Of a stretch of DNA of 64,000 nucleotides, positions 16,378-24,829 are shown piece by piece (position 1 is the first letter of the stretch; each line of letters opens with the position of its first letter). The notes under the pieces are model-generated. The model worked only from the letters and a program-made list of their open reading frames with translations, was not told the origin of the DNA and ran no database searches. Source of the DNA: Natrinema sp031626495 (GTDB lineage: Archaea; Halobacteriota; Halobacteria; Halobacteriales; Natrialbaceae); the NCBI RefSeq assembly GCF_031626495.1, contig NZ_JAMQOJ010000007.1:62001-126000 (forward strand), in the 5' to 3' direction. The translations under genes were made by a program, and so were the position numbers.

Positions 16378-16773
16378 ATGAGTACGACGCCATCCCCCGT
16401 GTCTGCGATCGACTGCTGTCAGCCGGCCGATGTCACTCCCGTCGCCCTCGAGGCGGACGCACTCGAGTCGACTGCTCCCGAGTACCTTCGAAGCCTCAAG
16501 AGCGAACTGACGGACGAGGGGCTGGTTCCGGCCGAGTTGACCGTCGACGCCTGCTTCGACGAGGACTGTTCGCTCGCGACGCAGGAGGAGGTCGACCGAA
16601 TCCGCGGCTACGTCCGCGCAGCCTCCTTTCTCGGCGTCGGGAGCGTGACCGTCACTATCGACGACGTAGCCGACCCCGCGAAGGTCCAGCCGGCGCTATC
16701 GGCCTGTGCCGAGCGGGCCGACCGCGAGGGGCTCGCGTTCGACCTCGAGGGACCGATCACCGTCGACAGGTGA
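16378..16773 (+). CDS. Haloarchaeal conserved protein of unknown function
   Basis: A 131-residue soluble acidic protein (VTPVALEADALESTAPEYLRS ... FLGVGSVTVTIDDVADPAKV ... GLAFDLEGPITVDR). It contains four cysteines (AIDCCQP, DACFDEDCS), which could bind a metal. I do not recognise a fold. The stop codon is followed at once by the methyltransferase start (TGA-GTG-ATG), so the two are probably co-translated and the protein may relate to RNA or nucleotide metabolism. Confidence 0.65.
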   Translation: MSTTPSPVSAIDCCQPADVTPVALEADALESTAPEYLRSLKSELTDEGLVPAELTVDACFDEDCSLATQEEVDRIRGYVRAASFLGVGSVTVTIDDVADPAKVQPALSACAERADREGLAFDLEGPITVDR

Positions 16774-16776
16774 GTG

Positions 16777-17418
16777 ATGGCAGGACCCTCGCGGCGCACG
16801 CTCGCCCGTCGGCTCGAGTCGCTGGCGGACTTTTCGGCGCCGTCCGCGGAACTCGAGCAGTACCTGACGCCGCCGGAGTTGGCCGCCCACCTCTGCCATC
16901 TGGCGGGGCTACAAGGCGATTTCGAGCGGCAGGTCGTCGATCTCGGGACGGGAACGGGAATGCTGGCGATCGGAGCGGCGCTGTCCGGCGCCGACCGCGT
17001 GGCGGGGATCGACGTCGATCCCGGGGCGCTCGCGGTGGCTCGCCGGAACGAACGGACAGCGACTGCAGACGACGACAGCGCACACGCCGTCGGCTGGCTC
17101 CGAGGTGACGTGACGCGACATCCGTTTGCCGTCACCGACGCGACTGTCCTCTCGAATCCGCCCTTCGGCGCACAGCGCGGGAACCGCCACGCCGATCGGC
17201 GGTTTCTCGAGACGGCCCGGGAGATCGGGGCCGTCTCCTACACGATCCACAACGAGGGAAGCCAGGAGTTCGTCGAGTCGTTCGCCGCCGACGAGGGCGG
17301 CGAGGTGACCCACGCCTTTCAGGCCGAGTTTCCGATCCCCCGGCGGTTCGAATTTCACACCGCGACGGAGGAGACGCTCGCGGCCGAGGTCTTCCGGATC
17401 GAATGGCGCGGCCAGTAG
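16777..17418 (+). CDS. METTL5-type N6-adenine rRNA methyltransferase
   Basis: A 213-residue class I SAM-dependent methyltransferase. SAM-binding motif I is VVDLGTGTGMLAIGAALSG, motif II GIDVDP, and the adenine-N6 catalytic motif NPPF (SNPPFGAQRG) is intact, as in METTL5, which modifies one adenine of small-subunit rRNA in eukaryotes. The leading segment ELEQYLTPPELAAHLCHLA is also typical. The usual C-terminal FHR-type segment is present as RRFEFHTATEET. Start ATG 16777 was preferred to the GTG one codon earlier. rRNA as target is by family. Confidence 0.85.
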   Translation: MAGPSRRTLARRLESLADFSAPSAELEQYLTPPELAAHLCHLAGLQGDFERQVVDLGTGTGMLAIGAALSGADRVAGIDVDPGALAVARRNERTATADDDSAHAVGWLRGDVTRHPFAVTDATVLSNPPFGAQRGNRHADRRFLETAREIGAVSYTIHNEGSQEFVESFAADEGGEVTHAFQAEFPIPRRFEFHTATEETLAAEVFRIEWRGQ

Positions 17419-17439
17419 TCGTGGCGGTGAAACCGGAAC

Positions 17440-19287
17440 TCAGAACCCGTCGTACGTCTCCTTGCTCCCGATCGCGACGCGAGTCCCGTCGGCGGCCGCG
17501 TAGACCGTCTCGTTTCGGCGTTCGAAGACGAGTCCGCCGGCTGTCGTCGTCCCGTTTTCGTCCGGGAGCATCGCGGTCGCGGCGACGTCGGTTTCGCTCG
17601 AGGTCACTGTGAGACGGAACTCCCCACCATCGGAACGGATCGTCACGTTTCGCCCGGCGATTCGCGCCTCGGCGCGCGAGCCGTTGGACTCGTACGCGAG
17701 CTCGCGGTCCGTCCCGTCCTCCCAGAGCCAGACCTGGTAGACGGTATCGTTGCCGACTGGCGTCCAGCCGGTGCGTTCGACGTGGACCGCCTCGCGCCAG
17801 CCGGGGCCGCCGACGTAGACCGTTTCCTCGCCCGTGAACGCGAGTCGCTGGGCGCTGACCGCCTCGAGCCAGATCTCGCGTTCGTCGCTGGCGACGATCA
17901 CCCCGCTCGACTCGAGGCCCGCGTCGCTCTCGATGGCCTCGATGCCGATGCCGCTGACGAGCCCGTTCGGGACGCCCTCGACGTATTCGACGGTGTAGTC
18001 GTCGATCTCGACGGCGGTCTCGGTCGACGCGGTCGCGTCCTCGACGACGAGGAAGTTCGCGGGGATGGCCATCCCGGCGAGGAGCGCGAGGACTCCCACG
18101 ACCGCCAGAAAGGCGGTTCCCCGACGCGTCAGGATCGACGTCGGCGTCGACTCGCGAACGTGGCGCTGCGTGCCCGCTGTGATTTCGCGGACGCGGTCGA
18201 GCCGGATCCCGGCTGCGCTCCCGCCGTCTTCGCCCCCGCTACCGGCTAACTCGAGCGCCCGGTCGATCGGCGGCCGGTTCGACTCGGCCGTCCGATCGGG
18301 CTCACGGGCCGATCCCGAGAACAGCCCCTCGAGCCGTCGGGGAACGAGGGGCGTCTCGGAGGCGGTCATCGAGAGCGTGACGACGAGCGCGAGCACCGAG
18401 ACGATGGCGATACCGGGCCCCTGATACAGAATGTAGGAGTTGTCGGCTCCGAACCAGTAGATCGCCCACAGCCCCTTCGAGAATCCGAACAGGAGGACGG
18501 CCAGCCAGAGATGAAGCGGGTTCCGCCGGGCTCCCCGGCGCTCGAGGAGGACGGTCCCGAGGACGAGGCCGAGAAAGAGCCCGAGGGCGTGGCCCTGGAT
18601 CGCGATCCCGGCCCACGAGGGGGGTGACGGTGGGCTCGGCTGTGCGGTGTAGACTCGAATCGGGTCCTGCAACGCGTAGTAGAGGCGCAGAACGACGCTC
18701 TGGACGCCGAGCGTTCCGACGATCGTAACGATCGGATAGTGGACGAGTGCGAAGCCGGCGAGGGCGAAGACGACGCCGGAGAAGCCGATCACGGGGCCGA
18801 GCGCGAACAGGCTCGTCGCCAGTCCGACGCCGATGACGGCCAGCGGGAAGAGGACGACCGCCCGGATACGCGGATCAGTTCGCCACGAGTCGGTCCGTCG
18901 AGAGGCGCGGTCGTCGGGATAGTGGCCCCACGCGTATTCGGCCAGCGGTGCGACGACGAGCGTTCCGGAGAGGTTACCGATGAGGTGACCGGGACCGGCG
19001 TGAGAAAACGCCGCAGTAACCATCCCGATCGGATAGAGGTACGACCACGAGCGGAAGGGGATCGTCACCGGATCGTCGAAGTCCGCGGCGCCGCTCTGGA
19101 CAAACAGATAGACACAGAGGACGAACGCGATCACGACGAGCGAACCCCACGGAACGCCGTAGACGAACCGTGCCCGGAGCACGTCGCGCCAGCGCCGTTC
19201 CGGCCGGTGGACCCGCCTCACGACCGCGATCGATCCCACCAGCGCAGCGGCGACGGCGACCGTCAGCAGGACCGCGAACACGCGCAT
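17440..19287 (-). CDS. Rhomboid-family intramembrane serine protease with large C-terminal domain
   Basis: A 615-residue membrane protein. The rhomboid core lies in residues 40-330: HAGPGHLIGNLSGTLVVAPLAEY (oxyanion His/Asn region), VIGFSGVVFALAGFAL with the catalytic GxSG Ser, and AIQGHALGLFLGLVLG with the catalytic His. A further membrane segment near 400 (RGTAFLAVVGVLALLAGMAI) leads to a 210-residue extracytoplasmic beta-rich domain (TVEYVEGVPNGLVSGIGIEA ... GGLVFERRNETVYAAADGT) with many Asn-x-Ser/Thr sites. The start at 19287 (MRVFAVLL) begins directly with the first helix; a 14-residue upstream extension is less likely. Substrate unknown. Confidence 0.85.
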   Translation of the reverse strand: MRVFAVLLTVAVAAALVGSIAVVRRVHRPERRWRDVLRARFVYGVPWGSLVVIAFVLCVYLFVQSGAADFDDPVTIPFRSWSYLYPIGMVTAAFSHAGPGHLIGNLSGTLVVAPLAEYAWGHYPDDRASRRTDSWRTDPRIRAVVLFPLAVIGVGLATSLFALGPVIGFSGVVFALAGFALVHYPIVTIVGTLGVQSVVLRLYYALQDPIRVYTAQPSPPSPPSWAGIAIQGHALGLFLGLVLGTVLLERRGARRNPLHLWLAVLLFGFSKGLWAIYWFGADNSYILYQGPGIAIVSVLALVVTLSMTASETPLVPRRLEGLFSGSAREPDRTAESNRPPIDRALELAGSGGEDGGSAAGIRLDRVREITAGTQRHVRESTPTSILTRRGTAFLAVVGVLALLAGMAIPANFLVVEDATASTETAVEIDDYTVEYVEGVPNGLVSGIGIEAIESDAGLESSGVIVASDEREIWLEAVSAQRLAFTGEETVYVGGPGWREAVHVERTGWTPVGNDTVYQVWLWEDGTDRELAYESNGSRAEARIAGRNVTIRSDGGEFRLTVTSSETDVAATAMLPDENGTTTAGGLVFERRNETVYAAADGTRVAIGSKETYDGF

Positions 19288-19430
19288 GTCCCGTGGTTCG
19301 AACGGGGCCGTATAGTGGTTTGCCTTCACCGAACGGCGTCCGAGGACGGAGTCCGCAGACGAACGCCATCCGGCGGCCGGCGAGCGCCGGCTTCGAAAGG
19401 TACAAGCGGCCGACGAACGGAACCGACCGT

Positions 19431-19712
19431 ATGGAACTGCGGGTCACCGAGAGCACCGAAACCGAACTCTCCATCGAGATCGCCGGCGAGGATCACACGT
19501 TCATGAACGTGCTCAAGGGCGCGCTGCTCGAGCACGACGACGTCAGCGCGGCCACCTACGACGTCAACCCCGAACAGTCGGGCGGCCAGACCGAGCCCAT
19601 CCTGACCATCAAGACCGAGGGCGCGGACCCGCTCGAGGCGCTCGAGGAGGCCGCCGTCGACGTCCGCGAGAAGGCGAACGCGTTCCAGAACGCGTTCGAA
19701 GCGGCCGCGTAA
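19431..19712 (+). CDS. rpoL: DNA-directed RNA polymerase subunit L
   Basis: A 93-residue archaeal RpoL (Rpo11), which pairs with RpoD (Rpo3) in the alpha-like assembly platform of the polymerase. The family hallmarks HTFMNVLKGALLEHDDV and AATYDVNPEQSGG are present, and the length is normal. ATG 19431 is chosen because a longer frame upstream is Arg/Pro-rich and lacks family similarity. Essential housekeeping gene with no linked polymerase genes here. Confidence 0.96.
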   Translation: MELRVTESTETELSIEIAGEDHTFMNVLKGALLEHDDVSAATYDVNPEQSGGQTEPILTIKTEGADPLEALEEAAVDVREKANAFQNAFEAAA

Positions 19713-19788
19713 CGTTCTGACTCGGCCCGCGGGCGATCGCTCGATTCGTTTCTCGAGAGACCATCTCGATTAGCCGACACAGCGCCGG

Positions 19789-20655
19789 CTAGCACGTCGC
19801 GTAGAAGACGTAGATATCGCCGTTCGGCGCGACGTGAATATCCAATCCTTCGGCGTCGAATCCGGTTTGGACCTCCGTCCCGAACCGCGAGGAGAGAAGT
19901 CCCTCGGCGACGTCCGCCGCGAGTGCCGACTCGTTTTCGTACGAGTCGATCGACGGTCCGGAAAGGACCAGCGGGGCGCCGACGGGCCTCGCGTCGCCGC
20001 AGTCGTGATCGAACTCGTCGGCAGGGACGGCGTCGGGCTCCGCGTCGGCGAACTCGACTGCGACGAATCCGCGGTTCTGGTACTCCGCGTACGCGCCGAG
20101 CCCCTCGTCGTACCGTCGGCTCTCGGAGGCGTTGCGTTCCGCCTCGAGGCCCTCGTGAACCAGCTCCTCGGTCGCCTCGAGGTCGATTCCAGCGGCCTCG
20201 GTCCCGTTGCCGGGCGCATCGGGCGGTGGCGGCGACGACGGCCCGATTCCCGGCAGCACCGTCGGCGGGATGATTCCGGTCGCGAACAGAACGACGAGCA
20301 CCGCGACCGCGGCGAGGATCGGCAGATAGGGTTTCGCCACCTCGAGCCAGCCCGGGACGGACAGATCGCGCTCGAGGCCGTCGTAGCTCCGTTCGACTCG
20401 CTCGAGATCGGGATTGCCACAGCGGGCACATGGGGGCGTGTTCCGGACGTGTTCCCGGCCGCAGTTCGAACAGGCCCAGACGTACTCCGGACCGGTGTCG
20501 ACGGTTCCGGACGGAATCGGCTCCCGGTCTGGCTCGCGCTCGCCGCCGTCGGTCGCCAGAACGACGGCCCGCTCGAGGGCGTCGTGGCCACAGTCGTCAC
20601 AGGGAGGGTCGCGTTCCGCGTCGGGCGTTCCACACCGCGTACACCGCCATCTCAC
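19789..20655 (-). CDS. Double zinc-ribbon membrane protein with divergent CAP-like domain
   Basis: A 288-residue protein starting with GTG at 20655. Two zinc ribbons come first (WRCTRCGTPDAERDPPCDDCGHD at 2-24 and YVWACSNCGREHVRNTPPCARCGNPD at about 57-82), then one membrane helix (YLPILAAVAVLVVLFATGII), a Pro-rich linker, and an extracytoplasmic domain. That domain (EATEELVHEGLEAERNASES, YDEGLGAYAEYQNRGF, ending PNGDIYVFYATC) resembles the haloarchaeal CAP/SCP domain, whose members usually end in VYVTQNFC, but the His/Glu metal residues are not clear. An N-terminal extension read upstream would overlap hisF antisense and is rejected. Confidence 0.65.
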   Translation of the reverse strand: MRWRCTRCGTPDAERDPPCDDCGHDALERAVVLATDGGEREPDREPIPSGTVDTGPEYVWACSNCGREHVRNTPPCARCGNPDLERVERSYDGLERDLSVPGWLEVAKPYLPILAAVAVLVVLFATGIIPPTVLPGIGPSSPPPPDAPGNGTEAAGIDLEATEELVHEGLEAERNASESRRYDEGLGAYAEYQNRGFVAVEFADAEPDAVPADEFDHDCGDARPVGAPLVLSGPSIDSYENESALAADVAEGLLSSRFGTEVQTGFDAEGLDIHVAPNGDIYVFYATC

Positions 20656-20752
20656 TCTCGAAGGTCGAGGACCGCGTCGGTAAAAGGCTGCTGGACGGGG
20701 AACTCCGTGTGATCCGGCAGAAACGGGAGAACGAGCCGCCGGTATCTGCGCC

Positions 20753-21568
20753 TCAGAGACGGACCGGCACGCCGTGCTCGTCGAGGTACGCTTTCGTCTC
20801 CTCGATCGAGTACTCGTCGAAGTGGAAGATCGAGGCCGCGAGACCGGCGTCGGCGCCGGCCTCGGTGAACACGTCGTACATGTCCTCGGGTCCGCCACAG
20901 CCCGAGGAGGCGATTACCGGCGTATCGACGGTGTCGCAGACGGCCTTCGTCAGCGGGAGGTCGTAGCCGTCTTTCGTCCCGTCCTTGTCGATCGAGTTGA
21001 CGAACAGTTCGCCCGCGCCGCGGGCCTCGGCCTCGGCGGCCCACTCGAGGACGTCGATGCCGGTCCCCTCGCGGCCGCCCTTCTTCGTGCACTCGAACCA
21101 GCAGGACTCGCCGTCTACCTCGACGAAGTGTTCGCCCTGCTCGTCGAAGCGCCGCCGGGCGTCGACGCTGATGACGATACACTGGCTGCCGAAGGCCTTC
21201 GCGCCCTCGTTGACGAGTTCGGGGCGCTCGAGCGCGCCGGTGGTGATCGAGACCTTGTCCGCGCCGGCCCGGAGGGTCTCCTTGATGTCCTCGGTGGTGC
21301 GGATGCCGCCGCCCACAGTGAGGGGAATGAAGATCTCGTCGGCGACGCGTTCGACTACGTCGAGCATGGTCTCACGACCGTCTGCGGAGGCGGTAATGTC
21401 GAGGAAGACGAACTCGTCGGCACCCGCTCGATTGTACGCTTTGGCCATCTCGACCGGATCGCCGGTGTATTTCAGATCCTCGAAATTGACGCCGGTGTAG
21501 ACCGCCGGGTTCCCGTCTTCGTCCAGATCCACGTCGATACACGGGATGACTCGCTTTGTCAGTACCAT
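20753..21568 (-). CDS. hisF: Imidazole glycerol phosphate synthase, cyclase subunit HisF
   Basis: A 271-residue (beta/alpha)8-barrel enzyme that, with glutaminase HisH, converts PRFAR plus ammonia into imidazole glycerol phosphate and AICAR in histidine synthesis. Conserved parts: RVIPCIDVD with catalytic Asp at residue 11, VFLDITAS, TVGGGIRT, GADKVSITTGAL and NSIDKDGTKDGYD with the second catalytic Asp, and IASSGCGG. Length is slightly above the bacterial norm owing to an insert near 150 (FDEQGEHFVEVDGESCWFE). It stands apart from other his genes, as usual in haloarchaea. Confidence 0.96.
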   Translation of the reverse strand: MVLTKRVIPCIDVDLDEDGNPAVYTGVNFEDLKYTGDPVEMAKAYNRAGADEFVFLDITASADGRETMLDVVERVADEIFIPLTVGGGIRTTEDIKETLRAGADKVSITTGALERPELVNEGAKAFGSQCIVISVDARRRFDEQGEHFVEVDGESCWFECTKKGGREGTGIDVLEWAAEAEARGAGELFVNSIDKDGTKDGYDLPLTKAVCDTVDTPVIASSGCGGPEDMYDVFTEAGADAGLAASIFHFDEYSIEETKAYLDEHGVPVRL

Positions 21569-21708
21569 GTGGTTGCTATCGAACGGTTCGCACCGCGGGT
21601 AGTAAAGGCGTCTGGATCGGGCCGTGTCTGCCGCACGTCCGGCATCACCGGCCGCGTGACCGAGTCAGTGTAGGTGGTGTTAAGTGCGGGAGTCGAAAAC
21701 GAACGAGC

Positions 21709-21897
21709 ATGGCAGACGACACCGAGACAGCCGACGGTGACGATACGGGAGCCGACGTCGGACACGATCTCGAGGCCGAGCGCACGACTGCACCGATGAG
21801 CGAGTTCTCGTCGCGGGCGGTACTGATCGGCGTACTCGTCGCCCTTGTCGGCGTGGCGGTCGCCTTCGGAATCCCTCTCCTGACGATCGGCGTGTAA
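21709..21897 (+). CDS. Small one-helix membrane protein (haloarchaeal)
   Basis: A 62-residue protein with an acidic N-terminus (DTETADGDDTGADVG) and one C-terminal membrane helix (AVLIGVLVALVGVAVAFGIPLLTIGV). ATG 21709 begins at MADDTE, where acidic composition starts. Widespread in haloarchaea with unknown function. It is convergent with, and ends 1 bp from, the ribbon-helix-helix gene. Confidence 0.65.
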   Translation: MADDTETADGDDTGADVGHDLEAERTTAPMSEFSSRAVLIGVLVALVGVAVAFGIPLLTIGV

Positions 21898-21898
21898 G

Positions 21899-22129
21899 TT
21901 AGAAGACGTACTCGTCGTCGTGGCCCATCATCCCGTCGTCTTCGAGGCCGGTTCCGCCACCGGTGGCTCCCTCCTCCTCGTCCATCGGTCCGCTTGTCTT
22001 GTAGGCCTTGATCCCCGTCGAAAGGAGATCCTCGATCGCCTCCTCGCGGTTGACGAACTCGCCGCGCTCGACCATCTGGGCGATCTGCATCTCGAGGTGT
22101 TCCGGTATGGTGATCTCTACTTTCGGCAT
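21899..22129 (-). CDS. Ribbon-helix-helix (CopG/Arc-type) small DNA-binding protein
   Basis: A 76-residue protein. VEITIPEHLEMQIAQMVERG ... FVNREEAIEDLLSTGI is a clear ribbon-helix-helix: one beta strand then two helices, binding DNA as a dimer. The C-terminal 25 residues (MDEEEGATGGGTGLEDDGMMGH) are acidic and flexible. Targets are unknown and no toxin gene is adjacent. Confidence 0.75.
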   Translation of the reverse strand: MPKVEITIPEHLEMQIAQMVERGEFVNREEAIEDLLSTGIKAYKTSGPMDEEEGATGGGTGLEDDGMMGHDDEYVF

Positions 22130-22295
22130 CTGATTCGGCTTTCGGCGAGGGGGTATTTAGGTTTGACGGGGACTCAACACGGAGCGCAACGAACCGTTCA
22201 GTCAACCGAAACAATCGGCGACCGTCGTGCGAAAATCGAAGGCCGAAACGCCGCGCAGGACCCGGAGCGGATTCGTCGTCGTGGTCGCAGTCTGC

Positions 22296-22595
22296 CTATC
22301 GATTACCCATTACCGAATCGAACGCGTTTTTCAGCGTCGTGCCGGGCTGGGTGATCGTGTTGAGCTGCCTGCGGATCTTCCGCTGGTTGAAGTAACTCGC
22401 GAACGCGAGGATTGTCGGGGGCCAGAGACCGACGAACGTTCCGAGTTGGCGTTCACCGCGAACGAAGTAGTAATACAGCGAGAGGCCGACCGAGGCGGCC
22501 GATGCGACGACCGCGGGGCCCATCGCCTGATCCCCCATCTCTTCTGGTTCCTGTTCAGTGATTTCGCGTTCCGTTAGCTGTTGTCTGCTCGCCAT
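22296..22595 (-). CDS. Small haloarchaeal membrane protein
   Basis: A 99-residue protein with a polar N-terminus and two membrane helices (AVVASAASVGLSLYYYFV and LGTFVGLWPPTILAFASYF), then a basic, helical C-terminus (QRKIRRQLNTITQPG). Composition and codon use are normal for the genome. Function not recognised. Confidence 0.65.
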   Translation of the reverse strand: MASRQQLTEREITEQEPEEMGDQAMGPAVVASAASVGLSLYYYFVRGERQLGTFVGLWPPTILAFASYFNQRKIRRQLNTITQPGTTLKNAFDSVMGNR

Positions 22596-22819
22596 GCAAC
22601 GGGAGAGTCGGGGAGACTGTACTAAGAGATGACGAGGGTTTCACTGGAAACTACCCGATACGCTACCGAACTGACCGTTTCGATAGCGACGCAGTCGTCC
22701 TAATCTCTGCTTTCCACGCCGGAACGCGTATCGAGGTGATGAACCGACGCGAACTCGCCGAAGCGATACCCGTCGGCCGACGGCGTCACATCTACGGTGA
22801 TCGGCGCGTAGGAACGCGT

Positions 22820-23416
22820 ATGGAGACAACGGACGTGACGGACCTCTATCGGGAGTTCGGTGACGAGCGATTGCCGCCGGGACAGCGCGAGACCGCCGAG
22901 TTTCCGGTCCTCTCGAAAAGCGGGACGCCGTCCTGGGACTCGGACACGTGGGAGTTTACGGTCACCGGGGCAGTCGACGAGGAGTTGTCGTTCTCGTGGG
23001 ACGAGTTCCGCGACCTGCCCAGCGTGACCCAGCGACAGGATTTCCACTGCGTCACCGGTTGGAGCAAGTTCGACTGCGAGTTCACGGGCGTTCCGTTCCC
23101 CGAACTGGCCGAGCGCGCCGGGGTCCACGACGACGCGGTCCACGTCATGTTCTCAGCGCTGGACGACTACACGACGGACCTGCCGCTCGAGGACTGCTTG
23201 CGCGACGAAGTCCTGTTCGCCTACGAGTTCGACGGCGAGCCCCTGCCCGAGGATCACGGCGGTCCGCTCCGGGTGGTCACGCCTCACAAGTACGCCTACA
23301 AGGGCGCGAAGTGGGTCGACGGCGTCGAGTTCCTCACCGAGTCCGAACGGGGGTACTGGGAGCGGCGGGGCTACTCCCGGACGGCCAACCCGTGGGAAGA
23401 AGAGCGATATAGCTAG
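22820..23416 (+). CDS. Sulfite-oxidase-family molybdopterin oxidoreductase (YedY/MsrP-like)
   Basis: A 198-residue single-domain member of the sulfite oxidase fold. The molybdenum-binding cysteine is in DFHCVTGWSKFD; VPFPELAERAG, GGPLRVVTPHKYAYKGAKWV and the end WERRGYSRTANPW complete the domain. It lacks a signal peptide and a heme or dimerisation domain, so it is a cytoplasmic short form. Bacterial relatives such as MsrP repair oxidised methionine, but the archaeal substrate is unknown. ATG 22820 is chosen since an upstream frame is not family-like. Confidence 0.85.
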   Translation: METTDVTDLYREFGDERLPPGQRETAEFPVLSKSGTPSWDSDTWEFTVTGAVDEELSFSWDEFRDLPSVTQRQDFHCVTGWSKFDCEFTGVPFPELAERAGVHDDAVHVMFSALDDYTTDLPLEDCLRDEVLFAYEFDGEPLPEDHGGPLRVVTPHKYAYKGAKWVDGVEFLTESERGYWERRGYSRTANPWEEERYS

Positions 23417-23470
23417 CTGCCGTTCAGCGAATAGTTAGGCTGAAGGCGTGGCGGTCCTGACGTGGGGTCG

Positions 23471-24829
23471 ATGGATCGATCGTCGGGCGAGAGTCGGCTT
23501 GCTGGCGGCACGTCCTCGGCGGGCCGACCCGCCGAACTGGTCAGTCGCAGTCGCGAACTCGAGCACGTCGCCGTCAGGACCCTTCTCGAGGACGACACCG
23601 AGCCACGCGTCCAGTGGGCCGCGCCCGACGGTGTCGAGATTGTCGGCCGGGGCGTCGCCGCCCGCGTTCGGGCGGCCGGTCCCGACCGATTCGAACTGAT
23701 TCGAACGCAGGCGAGTCGGCTGTTCGCCGGGCTCGCACACGATGGCCCCGAACAGGCCCGTCCGCGGGCCTTCGGCGGCTTCTCGTTTCACGACGGCCAC
23801 GATCCAGGAGGACCGTGGACTGGCTTTCCCGCTGCGTCTTTCGTCATCCCGCGGGTACTGGTCAGCAGAACCGACGACGGCACGTGGCTGACGACCGTCG
23901 CGGACCGAGCGGACGACGCCGAGGACCGCCTCGAGCGCTGGCACGAGCGGTTGACGGCGTCGACGACGGAATCGAACGGCGACCCGAAGGCGAGCGACTC
24001 GACTCCAGGGGTCCGCTCGACGACCGGCACGACCTCGCCCGAGGAGTGGACCCGACAGGTCGAGCGCGCACTCGAGCGGATCGACGCCGGCAGCCTGACG
24101 AAGGTCGTCCTCGCACAGGCGCTCTCGGTCGATCTCGAGGGAGCGGTCGACGTGCCGGCGACGCTCGAGCGGCTGGGCCGGCGGTATCCGAACTGTTATC
24201 GGTTCCTGGTCGGCCACGAGGACGGCGGAACGTTCTTCGGCGCACCCCCGGAACGGCTGGTATCGAAACGCGGTGACCAGGTCGAAACGGAGGCGCTCGC
24301 CGGCTCGGTGGCGCGCGGTGAAACCCCCGACGAGGACGAAGCGTACGCCGAGCGGATGCGGGCCGACGCGAAGCTCGGACACGAGCACGGGCTCGTCGTC
24401 GACGCCATCCGGGAGCAACTCGCCCCCCTCGCACGCGAACTCACTATTCGTGAGCGAACGGTCCGCCGGTTGGCGACGATCCAGCACCTGCAGACGCCGA
24501 TCGAGGCGCTACTCGAGGGCGATCGCCACGTCCTCGAGATCGTCGAGGCGCTCCATCCCACGCCCGCCGTCGGCGGTGTGCCGCCGGACGCGGCCTGGGA
24601 GACGATCCGCGACACGGAGACGTTCGACCGCGGGTGGTACGCCGCGCCGATCGGGTGGTTCGACGCCGCCGGCGACGGCGAGTTCGCGGTGGGCATCCGG
24701 TCGGGCGTTGCGACCGACGGGTCGGTCACGCTCTTTGCGGGCAACGGAATCGTCGCCGACAGCGACCCGGACGAGGAGTGGGACGAAGTACAGCTGAAGT
24801 TCCGACCGATTCTGGACGAACTCAGATGA
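23471..24829 (+). CDS. menF: Isochorismate synthase MenF
   Basis: A 452-residue chorismate-binding enzyme making isochorismate, first committed step of menaquinone. Typical blocks: LTKVVLAQALSV, FFGAPPERLVSK, EALAGSVARGETPDEDEAYAE with the catalytic Glu/Gly region, TPIEALLEG, LHPTPAVGGVP, and GWFDAAGDGEFAVGIRSG. The next gene, menD, begins inside the stop codon (ATGA), so the two are co-translated. A GTG 9 bp upstream of the chosen ATG is possible. Confidence 0.94.
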   Translation: MDRSSGESRLAGGTSSAGRPAELVSRSRELEHVAVRTLLEDDTEPRVQWAAPDGVEIVGRGVAARVRAAGPDRFELIRTQASRLFAGLAHDGPEQARPRAFGGFSFHDGHDPGGPWTGFPAASFVIPRVLVSRTDDGTWLTTVADRADDAEDRLERWHERLTASTTESNGDPKASDSTPGVRSTTGTTSPEEWTRQVERALERIDAGSLTKVVLAQALSVDLEGAVDVPATLERLGRRYPNCYRFLVGHEDGGTFFGAPPERLVSKRGDQVETEALAGSVARGETPDEDEAYAERMRADAKLGHEHGLVVDAIREQLAPLARELTIRERTVRRLATIQHLQTPIEALLEGDRHVLEIVEALHPTPAVGGVPPDAAWETIRDTETFDRGWYAAPIGWFDAAGDGEFAVGIRSGVATDGSVTLFAGNGIVADSDPDEEWDEVQLKFRPILDELR

